Assembly (NCBI GenBank): GCA_947475545.1
Contig: CANJLL010000007.1
Location: 120,870-184,869, forward strand
Reading direction: 5' to 3'
Length of the DNA stretch: 64,000 nt
From: Chloroflexota bacterium
Lineage (GTDB): Bacteria > Chloroflexota > Limnocylindria > Limnocylindrales > CSP1-4
Shown here: positions 25,109-33,752 of the stretch, piece after piece
Layout: every line of letters begins with the position of its first letter
Position numbering within the stretch: the stretch's first letter is position 1
The notes under the pieces: model-generated
Databases searched by the model: none
Told to the model about the DNA's origin: nothing
What the model saw: the letters and a program-made list of their open reading frames with translations, nothing else
Position numbers and translations under genes: made by a program

Positions 25109-26337
25109 TGCGCGACCCCGAGACCGACCCGGCGACCGAACCGGCGACCCACCCCGAAGCTGATCCGGAGGCCCCCACGAATACCGATCGACCCCTGACC
25201 GTCGTCATCGCGCCCGATTCGTTCAAGGGCTCACTGACCTCCGTCAAGGTGGCCGAAGCCCTGGCCACCGGCTGGCGACGCGCGCGGCCCGACGACACCA
25301 TCCTCCTGGCGCCGCTGGGTGACGGTGGCGAGGGCACGCTGGCGGCCATCGAGGCGGCCGGGGGCTGGATCTCCCAGCGAGCCGTCGTGCGGGGACCCGA
25401 CTTCGGGGAGCGAGCCGCGCGCTGGCTGAAGAGCGAGGACGGCACCCGGGCGGCCGTGGAGCTGGCCCAGGCGTCCGGGCTCTCGCTGGTGAGCGCGTGG
25501 GAGCGCGACCCGCTCCATGCCACCACGGCCGGGACCGGCGACCTGATCGAGGCCGTGCTGGACTCGGGCGTCCGGCGGATCACGCTGGGCATCGGCGGGA
25601 GCGCCACCACCGACGGCGGCTGGGGCCTCCTCCACTCGCTCGGCGCGCGCTGGGTGGCGGAAGTGCCCGCCGGCGACTGGGACGCCTGGAACCCAAAGCC
25701 GATCAGCCTCGAGGAGATGGACCCGCGGCTCCCCGCGGTGGACCTCCGGATCGCCTGCGACGTCTCCAACCCGCTCCTGGGGCCGAACGGCGCGGCCGCG
25801 GTCTACGGGCCGCAGAAGGGCGCCGACGCCGAGACGGTGGCTGAGCTGGAGGCGCTGCTGTCGCGCTACGCGGACGCGCTGGAACAGTCGACCGGCGCCG
25901 ACGAGCGCAACACGCCTGGCGCCGGGGCCGCCGGGGGGACGGCCTTTGGGCTCCTGTGCATCCGGGGCCGGTTCCGGTCGCTGGAGCTGGTCCCCGGCGT
26001 GGACCTGGTCGCCGAGGAGACGGACCTGGCCGGCAAGCTGCGCGGGGCGGACCTGGTGATCACCGGCGAGGGCCGAATCGACGCGCAGACGGCGTTTGGC
26101 AAGACCGCGCTGGGCGTGGCGCGACGCGCAGCCGCGGCCGGGATCCCGTGCATCGCGGTGGGCGGCGGCGTGGAGCCGGAGGGCGTGGCCGCGCTGGCCG
26201 CCGTGGGGGCACGGGCGGTCGCCGTCCACGAGGCGCCGGTCGATGTCGCGGCCGCGATGGCCGCGGGTGCGGAGCCGGTGGAGCGCTGCGGGGAGCGGCT
26301 GGCGCGCGAGTGGGCGTCGGTCGGGCCGCGAACCTGA
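25108..26337 (+). CDS. Glycerate kinase (type I, GarK/GlxK family)
   Basis: Phosphorylates glycerate with ATP. After about 28 Pro/Glu/Thr-rich residues the 409-residue protein shows the family start VVIAPDSFKGSLTSVKVAEAL, then APLGDGGEGTLAAIEAA, TLGIGGSATTDGGWGLLHSLGARW, ACDVSNPLLGPNGAAAVYGPQKGA and VITGEGRIDAQTAFGKTALGV. All family motifs are intact. In this operon it could supply phosphoglycerate to the GpgS-like fusion or recycle glycerate from glucosylglycerate. ATG 25108 overlaps the preceding TGA by one base. Confidence 0.93.
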   Translation: MRDPETDPATEPATHPEADPEAPTNTDRPLTVVIAPDSFKGSLTSVKVAEALATGWRRARPDDTILLAPLGDGGEGTLAAIEAAGGWISQRAVVRGPDFGERAARWLKSEDGTRAAVELAQASGLSLVSAWERDPLHATTAGTGDLIEAVLDSGVRRITLGIGGSATTDGGWGLLHSLGARWVAEVPAGDWDAWNPKPISLEEMDPRLPAVDLRIACDVSNPLLGPNGAAAVYGPQKGADAETVAELEALLSRYADALEQSTGADERNTPGAGAAGGTAFGLLCIRGRFRSLELVPGVDLVAEETDLAGKLRGADLVITGEGRIDAQTAFGKTALGVARRAAAAGIPCIAVGGGVEPEGVAALAAVGARAVAVHEAPVDVAAAMAAGAEPVERCGERLAREWASVGPRT

Positions 26338-26418
26338 CGGGGCCTGACCGAGCGGGCGGATTCCGCCGCCAGTAGGCCGCGATTGCCCCGCGGGGCGGCC
26401 ATCCCCCATCATCGTGCC

Positions 26419-27276
26419 ATGCCCACTGCGCCTGAGCCCGCCATCGCGCCCACGAAACCCTCGAAACCCACGAAACCCGCCGTGCGCAAGCGAGCTGCGC
26501 CCGACCCCAACAAGGCGTGGGCGAAGCGGCTGGCGCGCGTTCGGCCCAACCTGGTGGCGGACGTCCTGGCGGGCCTCGAGACCCTGCACGGCACCCCGTC
26601 CTGGGAACGCCGCCTGGATCCCACCAGCGAGCTGGTCCTCACGATCCTCACCCAGAACAGCGCCGACATCAACGCCGAGCGCGCCTTCGAATCCCTCCGG
26701 CTCGCCTACCCCTCCTCCGCGCCCGCCGAGAAGCACATCGCCGGCCAGGGCTGGGGCGGCCTGGGGCTCAGCGAGGCGCCGCCGCCCGACTGGATGGCCG
26801 TGGAGGCCGCGCCGCTCCCGGAGCTGGTGGAGGCCATCCGGCCCGGCGGGCTGGCGCAACAGAAGGCGCCCAGGATCCAGGCGGCACTCCATTTCATCCG
26901 CGAGGAGCGGGGCGACCATTCGCTGGAGTTCCTGGCGACCATGCCACCCCTGGATGCCCGGGCCTGGTTGACCCAGATCAACGGCGTCGGCAAGAAGACC
27001 GCCTCGGTGCTGCTCTCGTTCTGCTTCGACATGCCACTGATGGCCGTGGACCGCCACGTCGAGCGTGTCTCGCACCGGATCGGGCTCATCCCGCCCAAGG
27101 CCACGGCGGACGAGGCGCACGACCTCTACCTGGCGATGCTCCGCGCCGACCAGGTCTTCGAGGCACACGTCAACCTGATCCGTCACGGCCGGGTCACCTG
27201 CCACGCCCGACGGCCCGACTGCGACCACTGCCCCGTTCGGCCCCGCTGCCGGTTCGTGGATCCCAAGGCGCCGTAG
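26419..27276 (+). CDS. Endonuclease III-like DNA glycosylase
   Basis: A base-excision repair enzyme of the HhH-GPD family, 285 residues. After a Lys/Pro-rich tail (repeated KPSKPTKP units) it shows ELVLTILTQNSADINAERAF, the helix-hairpin-helix INGVGKKTASVLL, the catalytic Asp in AVDRHVERVSHRIG and a C-terminal 4Fe-4S cluster (four Cys in CHARRPDCDHCPVRPRC). Compared with classic Nth it has an extra N-terminal tail and a slightly different substrate-recognition loop, so substrate may differ. A CATCAT hexamer lies 6 nt upstream of ATG 26419. It is followed by a response regulator gene after 3 nt. Confidence 0.88.
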   Translation: MPTAPEPAIAPTKPSKPTKPAVRKRAAPDPNKAWAKRLARVRPNLVADVLAGLETLHGTPSWERRLDPTSELVLTILTQNSADINAERAFESLRLAYPSSAPAEKHIAGQGWGGLGLSEAPPPDWMAVEAAPLPELVEAIRPGGLAQQKAPRIQAALHFIREERGDHSLEFLATMPPLDARAWLTQINGVGKKTASVLLSFCFDMPLMAVDRHVERVSHRIGLIPPKATADEAHDLYLAMLRADQVFEAHVNLIRHGRVTCHARRPDCDHCPVRPRCRFVDPKAP

Positions 27277-27279
27277 GCC

Positions 27280-28092
27280 ATGCGCGAGCCCAGCCGCCCA
27301 GCCCCGCCAGTCGGCGCCGCCGAGATCGTCGGCGCCGCAACCGCCGCCCCGGCCCGCCTCCTGATCGTGGACGACGACCCCGAGCTGCTGGTGCTCCTCG
27401 CGGACCAGCTGCGCGCCGACGGCTATGAGGTCCAGACCGCCCGTAACGGCGAGGAGGCACTCCGCCGGCTGGGCGTCGCCTGGCCCGACCTGCTGATCGT
27501 CGACCTGGTCATGCCGCACATGGACGGCTTGACCCTGGCCCGCGAGATCAAGAGCCAGGCGGACCTGCCCATCATCGTTCTGTCCGCGATCGATGCCGAC
27601 GACAGCAAGGCGGATCTCCTCGAGGAGTTCGCCGAGGACTACGTCACCAAGCCCTATCACTATCCGGAGCTCCGGGCGCGGATCACGCGGGTGCTGCGCC
27701 GGCTGGGCGACAAGGTGCCCAGGGCGCGGCTGGTGATTGGCCCCAACCTGGTGCTCGAGCTGCACCGCCGGCAGGCGATGGTCGCCGGGAAGACGGTCCC
27801 GCTCACCCCCACCGAATCGCGGCTGCTCTACGCGCTGGCGGCCAACCTGGGCCGAACTGTCCCCACGGAGACGCTCCTGGCCCGCGGCTGGGCCGACACC
27901 GAGGGCGCCGACTCCACGTACGTCTGGGTCACGATGCGTCGGATCCGCCAGAAGGTGGAGGTGGACCCCAACCGTCCGGTCCACCTCATCACGGTGCGCG
28001 GTGTGGGCTACCGGCTGGTGCCCAGCCCGGGCGCGGTGGCCCTGGGCGAAGGCGGGAGGCGCGGCACCAGCCTCCCGGGACCCGACCGTTGA
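27280..28092 (+). CDS. OmpR/PhoB-family response regulator
   Basis: A 270-residue two-component regulator. The receiver domain (about 27-145) has the acidic pair in LIVDDDPELL, phospho-acceptor Asp75 in LLIVDLVMP and the Lys in EDYVTKPYHYPE. A winged-helix effector follows (LTPTESRLLYALAANLGRTV, then VTMRRIRQKVEVDPNRPVHL and GVGYRLV). About 24 Ala/Pro-rich residues precede the receiver. Its stop overlaps the TTG start of the histidine kinase, so the pair is co-translated. Target genes are unknown. Confidence 0.94.
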   Translation: MREPSRPAPPVGAAEIVGAATAAPARLLIVDDDPELLVLLADQLRADGYEVQTARNGEEALRRLGVAWPDLLIVDLVMPHMDGLTLAREIKSQADLPIIVLSAIDADDSKADLLEEFAEDYVTKPYHYPELRARITRVLRRLGDKVPRARLVIGPNLVLELHRRQAMVAGKTVPLTPTESRLLYALAANLGRTVPTETLLARGWADTEGADSTYVWVTMRRIRQKVEVDPNRPVHLITVRGVGYRLVPSPGAVALGEGGRRGTSLPGPDR

Positions 28093-29576
28093 CCGACGAC
28101 CAGGCGCCGAGCACGGCCGAGTCGGTCCCGGCGGACAAGCGGGTCGCTGGCCTCTCATTCCATGCCCGGCTGGTGCTGAGCCTCGTCGCGGCGGCGATCA
28201 TCCCGCTCGCCGCGTTCGGCGTCGCCGAGATCCTCGTGGGCGCCGTGGACCCGGATGGCAGCGCCCGCATCCTCGTCTTCGTCATCGCCATCACGGCGGC
28301 GTTCGGCGTCCTCGTGGGCAACCAGGTGGCGCACAACCTCTCCACGCCGCTCCGGGCCCTCGCCGCCGCAGCGGCTCGCGTCGGCGCGGGCGAGCCGGCG
28401 CAGCCGGTCATCGTCCCGGGGAGCGACCTGCTGGCCGCCCTGGCGGAAGAGCAGAACCGGCTGGGTGCCGAGGTCCAGCGACGCAACCGGCAGCTGGCCG
28501 AGGTCCTGTCCTCGGTCGCGACGGTGGCGCCCAGCGAGGGCGTCGAACGACTCCTGGAGCGGGCGGCGGCCGACGCCCGCTCGGCCTTCGGCCTGATCGA
28601 TGCCGAGATCGGCCTGATCGATCCGGCCCGGTTCGCCCCCGGCGAGCGCATCCCCGGCGAATCCCTGCCCGTGCAGGCCGAGGTGCGCGCCGGCGCCGAG
28701 CGCCTCGGCATCCTCCAGGGCCACCTCCCTGCGACCAGCACGTGGCAGCCGGCGGACCAGGCCCTGCTGGACCTGTTCGCGCGGGAAGTCGGCGTGGCGG
28801 TCCGCAATGCGGAGCTGTTCGCGCGAGTCGAGGTCCAGAACGCGCAGCTGCGGGCGCTGGCGGAGGCCAAGGACGACTTCCTGCGCGGCGTGAGCCACAA
28901 CCTCCAGACACCGCTGACCAGCATCCGCCTGTACGCGGACCAGCTCGCCCGGGCAGGAGCCGAGCGCCCGGCCGAGATCATCGTGGAGCAGGCCGACCGC
29001 CTCTCGCGCATGGTCCGCCAGCTCCTGACGGTCAGCCGGCTGGAATCGGGGACGATCCGGCCACGGAGCGAGGTGCTGGCGCTCGCCCCGCGGGTCCGGC
29101 GGGCGTGGGAGGCGCTCGGGATCCACCACGTCGAGCTGCGCCTGGTCGATGCGTCGCAGGGCTGGCTGGCCATCGGCGACGCGGATCAGCTGGAGCAGGT
29201 CCTGTGGGCGCTCCTCGACAACGCCGTGAAGCACGGCGCAGGCCCCATCGACGCGGAGGTGGGTTTCGACGCGACCGCCCAGCAGGTGTGGCTGCGGATC
29301 GCCGACCACGGTGCCGGGATCGCGGCGGTGGACCGGGACCACCTCTTCCAGCGCTTCGCCCGCGGGACCACGGGCGTCCCCAGCGACGGGAGCGGCCTGG
29401 GCCTGTACGTGGCCCGCGAGCTGGTGCGCGGGATGGGCGGCGAGCTGGTCCTTGAGCCGACGACCGAAGCCGCGCCCGGCGCTGCCGACCCAGGCGAAGC
29501 CGAATCGGGCGAAGCCGACCCGGGCGGGGCGACCTTCCGCCTCACCCTCCCCGGCGAGCCCGGGCTGGAGTCCTAG
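28089..29576 (+). CDS. Membrane sensor histidine kinase
   Basis: A 495-residue kinase partner of the preceding regulator. Two membrane segments lie near residues 24-45 and 58-78, followed by a HAMP-like helix, a GAF-type domain (about 150-250), HisKA with His270 in SHNLQTPL, and a HATPase domain (LLDNAVKHG, DHGAGIAAVD, GSGLGLYVARELV). The H-box reads HNLQTP rather than the common HELRTP. A Glu/Gly/Ala repeat (GEAESGEADPGG) precedes the last strand. TTG 28089 is favoured because it overlaps the regulator stop as TTGA. Confidence 0.92.
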   Translation: MTDDQAPSTAESVPADKRVAGLSFHARLVLSLVAAAIIPLAAFGVAEILVGAVDPDGSARILVFVIAITAAFGVLVGNQVAHNLSTPLRALAAAAARVGAGEPAQPVIVPGSDLLAALAEEQNRLGAEVQRRNRQLAEVLSSVATVAPSEGVERLLERAAADARSAFGLIDAEIGLIDPARFAPGERIPGESLPVQAEVRAGAERLGILQGHLPATSTWQPADQALLDLFAREVGVAVRNAELFARVEVQNAQLRALAEAKDDFLRGVSHNLQTPLTSIRLYADQLARAGAERPAEIIVEQADRLSRMVRQLLTVSRLESGTIRPRSEVLALAPRVRRAWEALGIHHVELRLVDASQGWLAIGDADQLEQVLWALLDNAVKHGAGPIDAEVGFDATAQQVWLRIADHGAGIAAVDRDHLFQRFARGTTGVPSDGSGLGLYVARELVRGMGGELVLEPTTEAAPGAADPGEAESGEADPGGATFRLTLPGEPGLES

Positions 29577-29598
29577 CCGGAAACGGGGCCCAGCCCGG
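29560..29598. terminator. Possible bidirectional terminator between convergent genes
   Basis: A 9-bp inverted repeat (CCGGGCTGG at 29560-29568 and CCAGCCCGG at 29590-29598) spans the 22-nt gap between the kinase stop and the nitrilase stop. The loop is 21 nt and there is no T tract, so support is weak. Confidence 0.3.
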
Positions 29599-30420
29599 CT
29601 AGCCCAGGTCGTACGTCGCGGGGCGGCGGTTGGCCAGGCTGGGGATCTGGCGGCGGACGGCCGCCGAGCGGGCCGGATCAATCTCGGCGCGCACAATCCC
29701 AACGGTGTCCGGCGCCTGGGCCACGACCGTCCCCCACGGGTCCACGATCATCGACCGCCCGTACGCGCGCTGCGCCGGCGGCCCGCCGATCTGGGCCGGG
29801 GCCAGGATCCAGGCGCCGTTCTCGATGGCGCGTGCCCGGAGGAGGACCTCCCAATGGTCGCGACCGGTCAGCTCGGTGAAGGCCGACGGGACGGTGATGA
29901 CCGACGCGCCACGGAGCGCCAGCGTCCGGAACAGCTCGGGGAAGCGCAGGTCGTAGCAGACGGTCAGGCCGAACGTGATCCCCTCGACCTCGGTGGTCAC
30001 GGCGCGGTCGCCGGGCGCCACGCGGGCAGATTCGCGGTCGTGCGGTCCCGCGTCCACCTCGATGTCGAAGAGGTGGATCTTTCGGTAGGTCGCAGCCACG
30101 CTGCCATCCGGCGCCAGGAGGACGCTGGTGTTGTAACAGCGCCCGTCATCGGCCGATTCGGCCAGGCTTCCGAGGAGGATCCAGCAGCCGTATCGGCGGG
30201 CGACGTGCGCGAACGGCTCCGTGTGGGGACCCGGGACGGGATGCGCCGAGGCACGGTAGCCCTGGTCGGCCCCGCGGTACTGCAGGTACTCGGGCAGCGC
30301 GATGAAGCGGGCGCCGCCGGCGGCAGCCTCGTTGGTCAGCTTCCCGGCATCGACGATGTTGGTCTCGACGTCCTCGCGGGCATCCATCTGGATGAGCGCG
30401 ACGGAAAGTGGTCTCGGCAT
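29599..30420 (-). CDS. Carbon-nitrogen hydrolase (Nit1/Nit2-like amidase)
   Basis: A 273-residue member of the nitrilase superfamily with the complete Glu-Lys-Cys triad: Glu in IALPEYLQY, Lys in TYRKIHLFD and Cys in TVCYDLRFPELFR. The overall pattern (IVDPWGTVVAQAPDTVGIVRAEID at the end) fits the deaminated-glutathione amidase/omega-amidase branch, which repairs side products of transamination. Soluble and monocistronic. ATG 30420 begins the family fold directly and has CATGCT 6 nt upstream; an extension to 30438 adds six residues. Confidence 0.9.
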   Translation of the reverse strand: MPRPLSVALIQMDAREDVETNIVDAGKLTNEAAAGGARFIALPEYLQYRGADQGYRASAHPVPGPHTEPFAHVARRYGCWILLGSLAESADDGRCYNTSVLLAPDGSVAATYRKIHLFDIEVDAGPHDRESARVAPGDRAVTTEVEGITFGLTVCYDLRFPELFRTLALRGASVITVPSAFTELTGRDHWEVLLRARAIENGAWILAPAQIGGPPAQRAYGRSMIVDPWGTVVAQAPDTVGIVRAEIDPARSAAVRRQIPSLANRRPATYDLG

Positions 30421-30629
30421 GCGGCCAGCATGCCACACGGGGCGGCGTGAACGAACCTTTCGACGCCTTCAGACACTTTCAATCCGGCGCGCCAACCATG
30501 GCGGCAGCACCGGGGCGGCGAACAGGCCCCATCGGCGCTGGATCGGACGGGCGCCCAGGGGGCTCCCGGCCCAGCCGGTCACGAACCTTCAGTGCGGGCC
30601 GTCCCGCCCGCAACGCACAAGGAGCACGA

Positions 30630-31523
30630 ATGATCGAACCGACCCCGACCGCGACTCCAACCCCCGCCACCAATCGACTGCGTGGCCCGGGCGCCCTCCG
30701 GGTGCTCGTGGTAGGCGTGGCCTCCATCGCCCTGGCCGTCAGCGCCGCCGTGGCCCTCTCGGCCGCGAAGGCGCCTGACTTGACCCCGGCTTCGGCCGTG
30801 GGCCCAGGCCCCGCCGACACCAACGGCTTCATCGGCCTCAACGCCACCGATCCCACGGGCGGTCAGGCCGGCCCCGGCGGCGCCGGGATGCGCGGCAGCC
30901 CCGGCGGCCAGCAGTTCCATTCGATCACCCTCACCGGCAAGAACGGCAACAGCCTGTCCCTCAAGACCCAGGACGGCTGGACCCGGACCATCACGGTGGA
31001 CGGTGACACCACCTACACCAGGGCCGGCGCGGCCATCACCCTCAACGACCTGAACACCGGCGACACCATCGCCTTCCGACAGACGAAGAACGCCGACGGC
31101 AGCTTCAAGATCAACGAGATCCGCGTGATCCTCCCGCAGGTCGGCGGCGAGGTCACGGCGGTCGACGGCGGCAGCATCACCCTGAAGCTCCGTGACGGCT
31201 CCAGCAAGACCATCACGGTCAACGGCTCCACCAGGTACACCTCGGGCCACGCGGCGGCCACCGCGGCCGACGTCAAGGTGGGTGCCACCATCGGCGCCGA
31301 GGGCACCACCTCCGGCGACACCTTCACCGCGCTCAGCGTCCAGATCCGGGCGGCCGGCGCCCCGAACGGCGCCCCGAACGCCGCGCCCAAGGGACCCAAC
31401 GGGGCCAACGGGATGCACGGGCGCGGCGGATCCGGTGGCGGACCCAGCAAGGGCATGCCCGGCCCCGGCGGCCAGCACGGACCCGGGACTGGCCCGCGGC
31501 CCAGCGCGGGCACCGCAGGCTGA
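30630..31523 (+). CDS. Membrane-anchored DUF5666-like protein
   Basis: A 297-residue secreted or membrane-anchored protein. After a Thr/Pro-rich cytoplasmic tail, residues about 24-47 form a membrane anchor (LRVLVVGVASIALAVSAAVALS). The outside part has two OB/beta-rich repeats of the DUF5666 type: TITVDGDTTYTRAG with TGDTIAF, then KTITVNGSTRYTS with VGATIGA. The C-terminal 60 residues are Gly/Pro/Asn-rich (APNGAPNAAPKGPNG). Function of the family is unknown; metal or surface roles are only guesses. AAGGAG lies 6 nt before ATG 30630. A strong hairpin follows the gene. Confidence 0.75.
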   Translation: MIEPTPTATPTPATNRLRGPGALRVLVVGVASIALAVSAAVALSAAKAPDLTPASAVGPGPADTNGFIGLNATDPTGGQAGPGGAGMRGSPGGQQFHSITLTGKNGNSLSLKTQDGWTRTITVDGDTTYTRAGAAITLNDLNTGDTIAFRQTKNADGSFKINEIRVILPQVGGEVTAVDGGSITLKLRDGSSKTITVNGSTRYTSGHAAATAADVKVGATIGAEGTTSGDTFTALSVQIRAAGAPNGAPNAAPKGPNGANGMHGRGGSGGGPSKGMPGPGGQHGPGTGPRPSAGTAG

Positions 31524-31564
31524 CCCCACGGGCGGCACGGCCGCCCTCCAACTCCGGCAAGCAG

Positions 31565-31595
31565 ACGGCGGCCGGCCCAGCGGGCCGGCCGCCGT
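31565..31595 (+). terminator. Strong hairpin, probable terminator
   Basis: A perfect 14-bp stem (31565-31578 with 31582-31595, ACGGCGGCCGGCCC and its complement) with a 3-nt loop AGC, 42 nt after the DUF5666-like stop. No T tract follows. Confidence 0.6.
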
Positions 31596-31655
31596 GTTGG
31601 GGTCCCGCCTCTGTCATCATGCGGCGACGGGAGCATCCCGAACGAGAGGGAGACC

Positions 31656-32273
31656 ATGACGGACCCCGGAGGCAGCGGGCAGGACGCGGGCCAGCAGGGG
31701 GCGGCGGCCCACGGCCACCTCCGCGTGGAGCTGGTGGGCCCGCACCTCCGCGTGACCGGCCATCTGGCCCTGGGCCGCTACCCGCGCCTGGCCGACCTGG
31801 TCAACCACAACCGCGGCTTCCTCATCGTGCGCGACGCCTGCCTCCTGGACGGCAGCGGCACCCCCACCGGCCTGACGCTGCCGGAGCTGGTCGTCAACCG
31901 GGATGAGGTCACGTTCATCGGCCACGGCGCCGAGGCGGTGGCGGCACGGCCCCATCCGGCCGGCGCAACCTCGCGGTTCGTCATCTTCGCGCCCGGCCAC
32001 ACGATCAGCGGCGCGATCCATCGCTACCGTGACATCTCGCTGGTCAACTTCGTCGAGGCGCACGATCCCCGCTTCGTGGAGGTGACGGAGGCCGCGGCTC
32101 GCGCCCAGGCGGAGCCGGGCATGGTCATGCAGTACGCCTGCATGCTCGTCAACCGGACGCAGATCAATGCGATCGCCGAGCTGCCCGAGGGGGCCCCCGA
32201 CCCGGCGCTGGACCTGGCCGACGGCGGCGGCGTCCATGGTCAGCCCGGCCCGGCGGCACGCGCCCGGGCGTGA
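31656..32273 (+). CDS. Hypothetical protein, 205 aa
   Basis: A soluble 205-residue protein I do not recognise. It has a regular beta-rich core: LRVELVGPHLRVTGHLALGRYPRLADLVNHNRGFLIVRDAC, then LVVNRDEVTFIGHG and SRFVIFAPGHTISGAIHRYRDISLVNFVEAHDP. This may be a PilZ-like or barrel-type fold (speculative). GAGGGAGA lies 3 nt before ATG 31656. The last codons overlap the next start as GTGA, so it is coupled to the O-antigen polymerase-like gene, which hints at a role in surface polysaccharides. Confidence 0.65.
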   Translation: MTDPGGSGQDAGQQGAAAHGHLRVELVGPHLRVTGHLALGRYPRLADLVNHNRGFLIVRDACLLDGSGTPTGLTLPELVVNRDEVTFIGHGAEAVAARPHPAGATSRFVIFAPGHTISGAIHRYRDISLVNFVEAHDPRFVEVTEAAARAQAEPGMVMQYACMLVNRTQINAIAELPEGAPDPALDLADGGGVHGQPGPAARARA

Positions 32274-33670
32274 CCATCCCGTTCGGCGCCCGGCGATCTG
32301 GCCCGGCCATCCTGGCGGTGGCGGCGCCAGCCACCGTGGGCCTGCTGCTGCTCCTATTCGTCGAATCAACCCGGTTCTCGGGACCCTTCCGGCGCGCGAT
32401 CACCGGCGACCCCGTCACCTACCACGAGGCGCTGGGCCTCCTGGCGCTGCTCCTGCCCGTGGTCCTCGTGTGGGTGGCCCGACGGTCGTCGACTGGCAGC
32501 GCTCGAGGTGCGACCATCCGCCTCCTGCTACTCGGCGCCGGACCCCGGCTGCGCGTCACCTATGCCGGGCTGCTCGCCGCGTATGCGCTCACCGTGCTGG
32601 CCTCATCGGCGGGATCCCATGCCCCCGAGGCGGGGACGGCCTGGTACGCGCTCCGGGTGCTGATGGTCCCCGCGGAGGTCCTCACCTTCGGGTTCCTGGC
32701 CCCCGCCCTGCTGCGCCGGGCCGACGCGGAGCTGATCGTCCGCCTCATCGTCTGGCTCCTGGCTGCCTTCGCCGCCCTCAGCCTGGCCTGGATGCTCACC
32801 GGCCGCGACACCTTCGCGGGGTTGCTCCTCAGCGTGCCGCCCGACGATCGCGGCGGCCGCTGGGCCTCCAGCGAGTTCTTTGTCCACCGGAACACCATCG
32901 GCGGGTTCCTCGCGCTGGCAATCCCCGCCGGCGCCTGGCTCGCCTGGACCCGGGCACGACGCGGCGAGCGGCGCGGCGCGTCGATCATGGCCGGCCTGGT
33001 CGGGCTGCTGCTCCTGTGGCTCGTCCTGTGCTTCTCGCGCTCATCGGAGCTCTCCCTCGCGGTCACGGTGGGTGTGGCGGCGCTCCTCCTGGCCTGGACG
33101 GCTCGACCCGGCTCGGCGCGCCTGGCCACGGGCCAGCGCTGGCTGCGCCGCGTGACCGTCGCGGGCCTCGTGGTCGCCGTGATCGCCGCCGTGGTCGTCG
33201 TGGTGCTCCTCCCCGCCATCCGGCCGGGACTGACCGAGGCCGTCGTGGAGGCCCTCCACGGCCGCTGGATGATCTGGCAGGACGTCTGGGACAAGACGGC
33301 CGACCACCGCTGGCTCGGCGCGGGGTTCCTGGGCGTCGAGGCCGTTGGCCCGGGCGGCTACTACTACGGCGAGGTCTACGACCCGCACAACGCGTGGCTG
33401 GCGCAGCTGGTCTACTTCGGGGTGCCCGGCCTCGCGGCCATGGGCATGCTCGTCATCACGATGCTGGCCGACGGGTTCCGGCGCTACCGTCGGGAGGTGC
33501 GGATCGCCCCGCAACAGGCGCTCGTGGTGGCAGGCATCGCGGGGATCCTGGTCCAGAACGTGTTCGAGTACTTCCTCACGGATCCGGTGCTCTTCTCGAA
33601 CGCGTTCGCCCTGCTCCTGCTGGGCTGGTGGCGCACGGGCCTGTGGGAGGACGAGCCGGCGGCTGCCTGA
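32270..33670 (+). CDS. O-antigen ligase/polymerase-like membrane protein
   Basis: A 466-residue polytopic membrane protein with about 10-12 hydrophobic segments. The loop between late helices has the Wzy/WaaL-type signature: GRWMIWQDVWDKTADHRWLGAGFLG, then YDPHNAWLAQLVYFGVPGLAAM, matching the pattern of Arg/His residues of the O-antigen ligase family. It likely links or ligates sugar repeat units outside the membrane. GTG 32270 overlaps the previous stop. Specific glycan is unknown. The only other glycan genes nearby are at 46262-58689 and galE at 18865. Confidence 0.85.
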   Translation: MTIPFGARRSGPAILAVAAPATVGLLLLLFVESTRFSGPFRRAITGDPVTYHEALGLLALLLPVVLVWVARRSSTGSARGATIRLLLLGAGPRLRVTYAGLLAAYALTVLASSAGSHAPEAGTAWYALRVLMVPAEVLTFGFLAPALLRRADAELIVRLIVWLLAAFAALSLAWMLTGRDTFAGLLLSVPPDDRGGRWASSEFFVHRNTIGGFLALAIPAGAWLAWTRARRGERRGASIMAGLVGLLLLWLVLCFSRSSELSLAVTVGVAALLLAWTARPGSARLATGQRWLRRVTVAGLVVAVIAAVVVVVLLPAIRPGLTEAVVEALHGRWMIWQDVWDKTADHRWLGAGFLGVEAVGPGGYYYGEVYDPHNAWLAQLVYFGVPGLAAMGMLVITMLADGFRRYRREVRIAPQQALVVAGIAGILVQNVFEYFLTDPVLFSNAFALLLLGWWRTGLWEDEPAAA

Positions 33671-33682
33671 GTCCTGCGGCTG

Positions 33683-33752
33683 CCTGAGCCGGCGGGCTAG
33701 TGGTGCCTGAGCCGGCGGGCCAGTGGTGCCTGAGCCCGGCGGGCTAGTGGTG
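33683..33752. repeat. 23-bp tandem repeat, 3 copies
   Basis: Unit CCTGAGCCGGCGGGCTAGTGGTG at 33683, 33706 and 33729, with small changes. It fills the convergent gap between the polymerase-like gene and the rubrerythrin-like gene and runs into the 3' end of the latter. Confidence 0.9.

Noticed and set aside
25231..28158. Long minus-strand open frame across glycerate kinase, endonuclease and regulator genes
   Set aside because: Antisense to three genes with intact catalytic motifs; no ribosome binding site and no recognisable domain.
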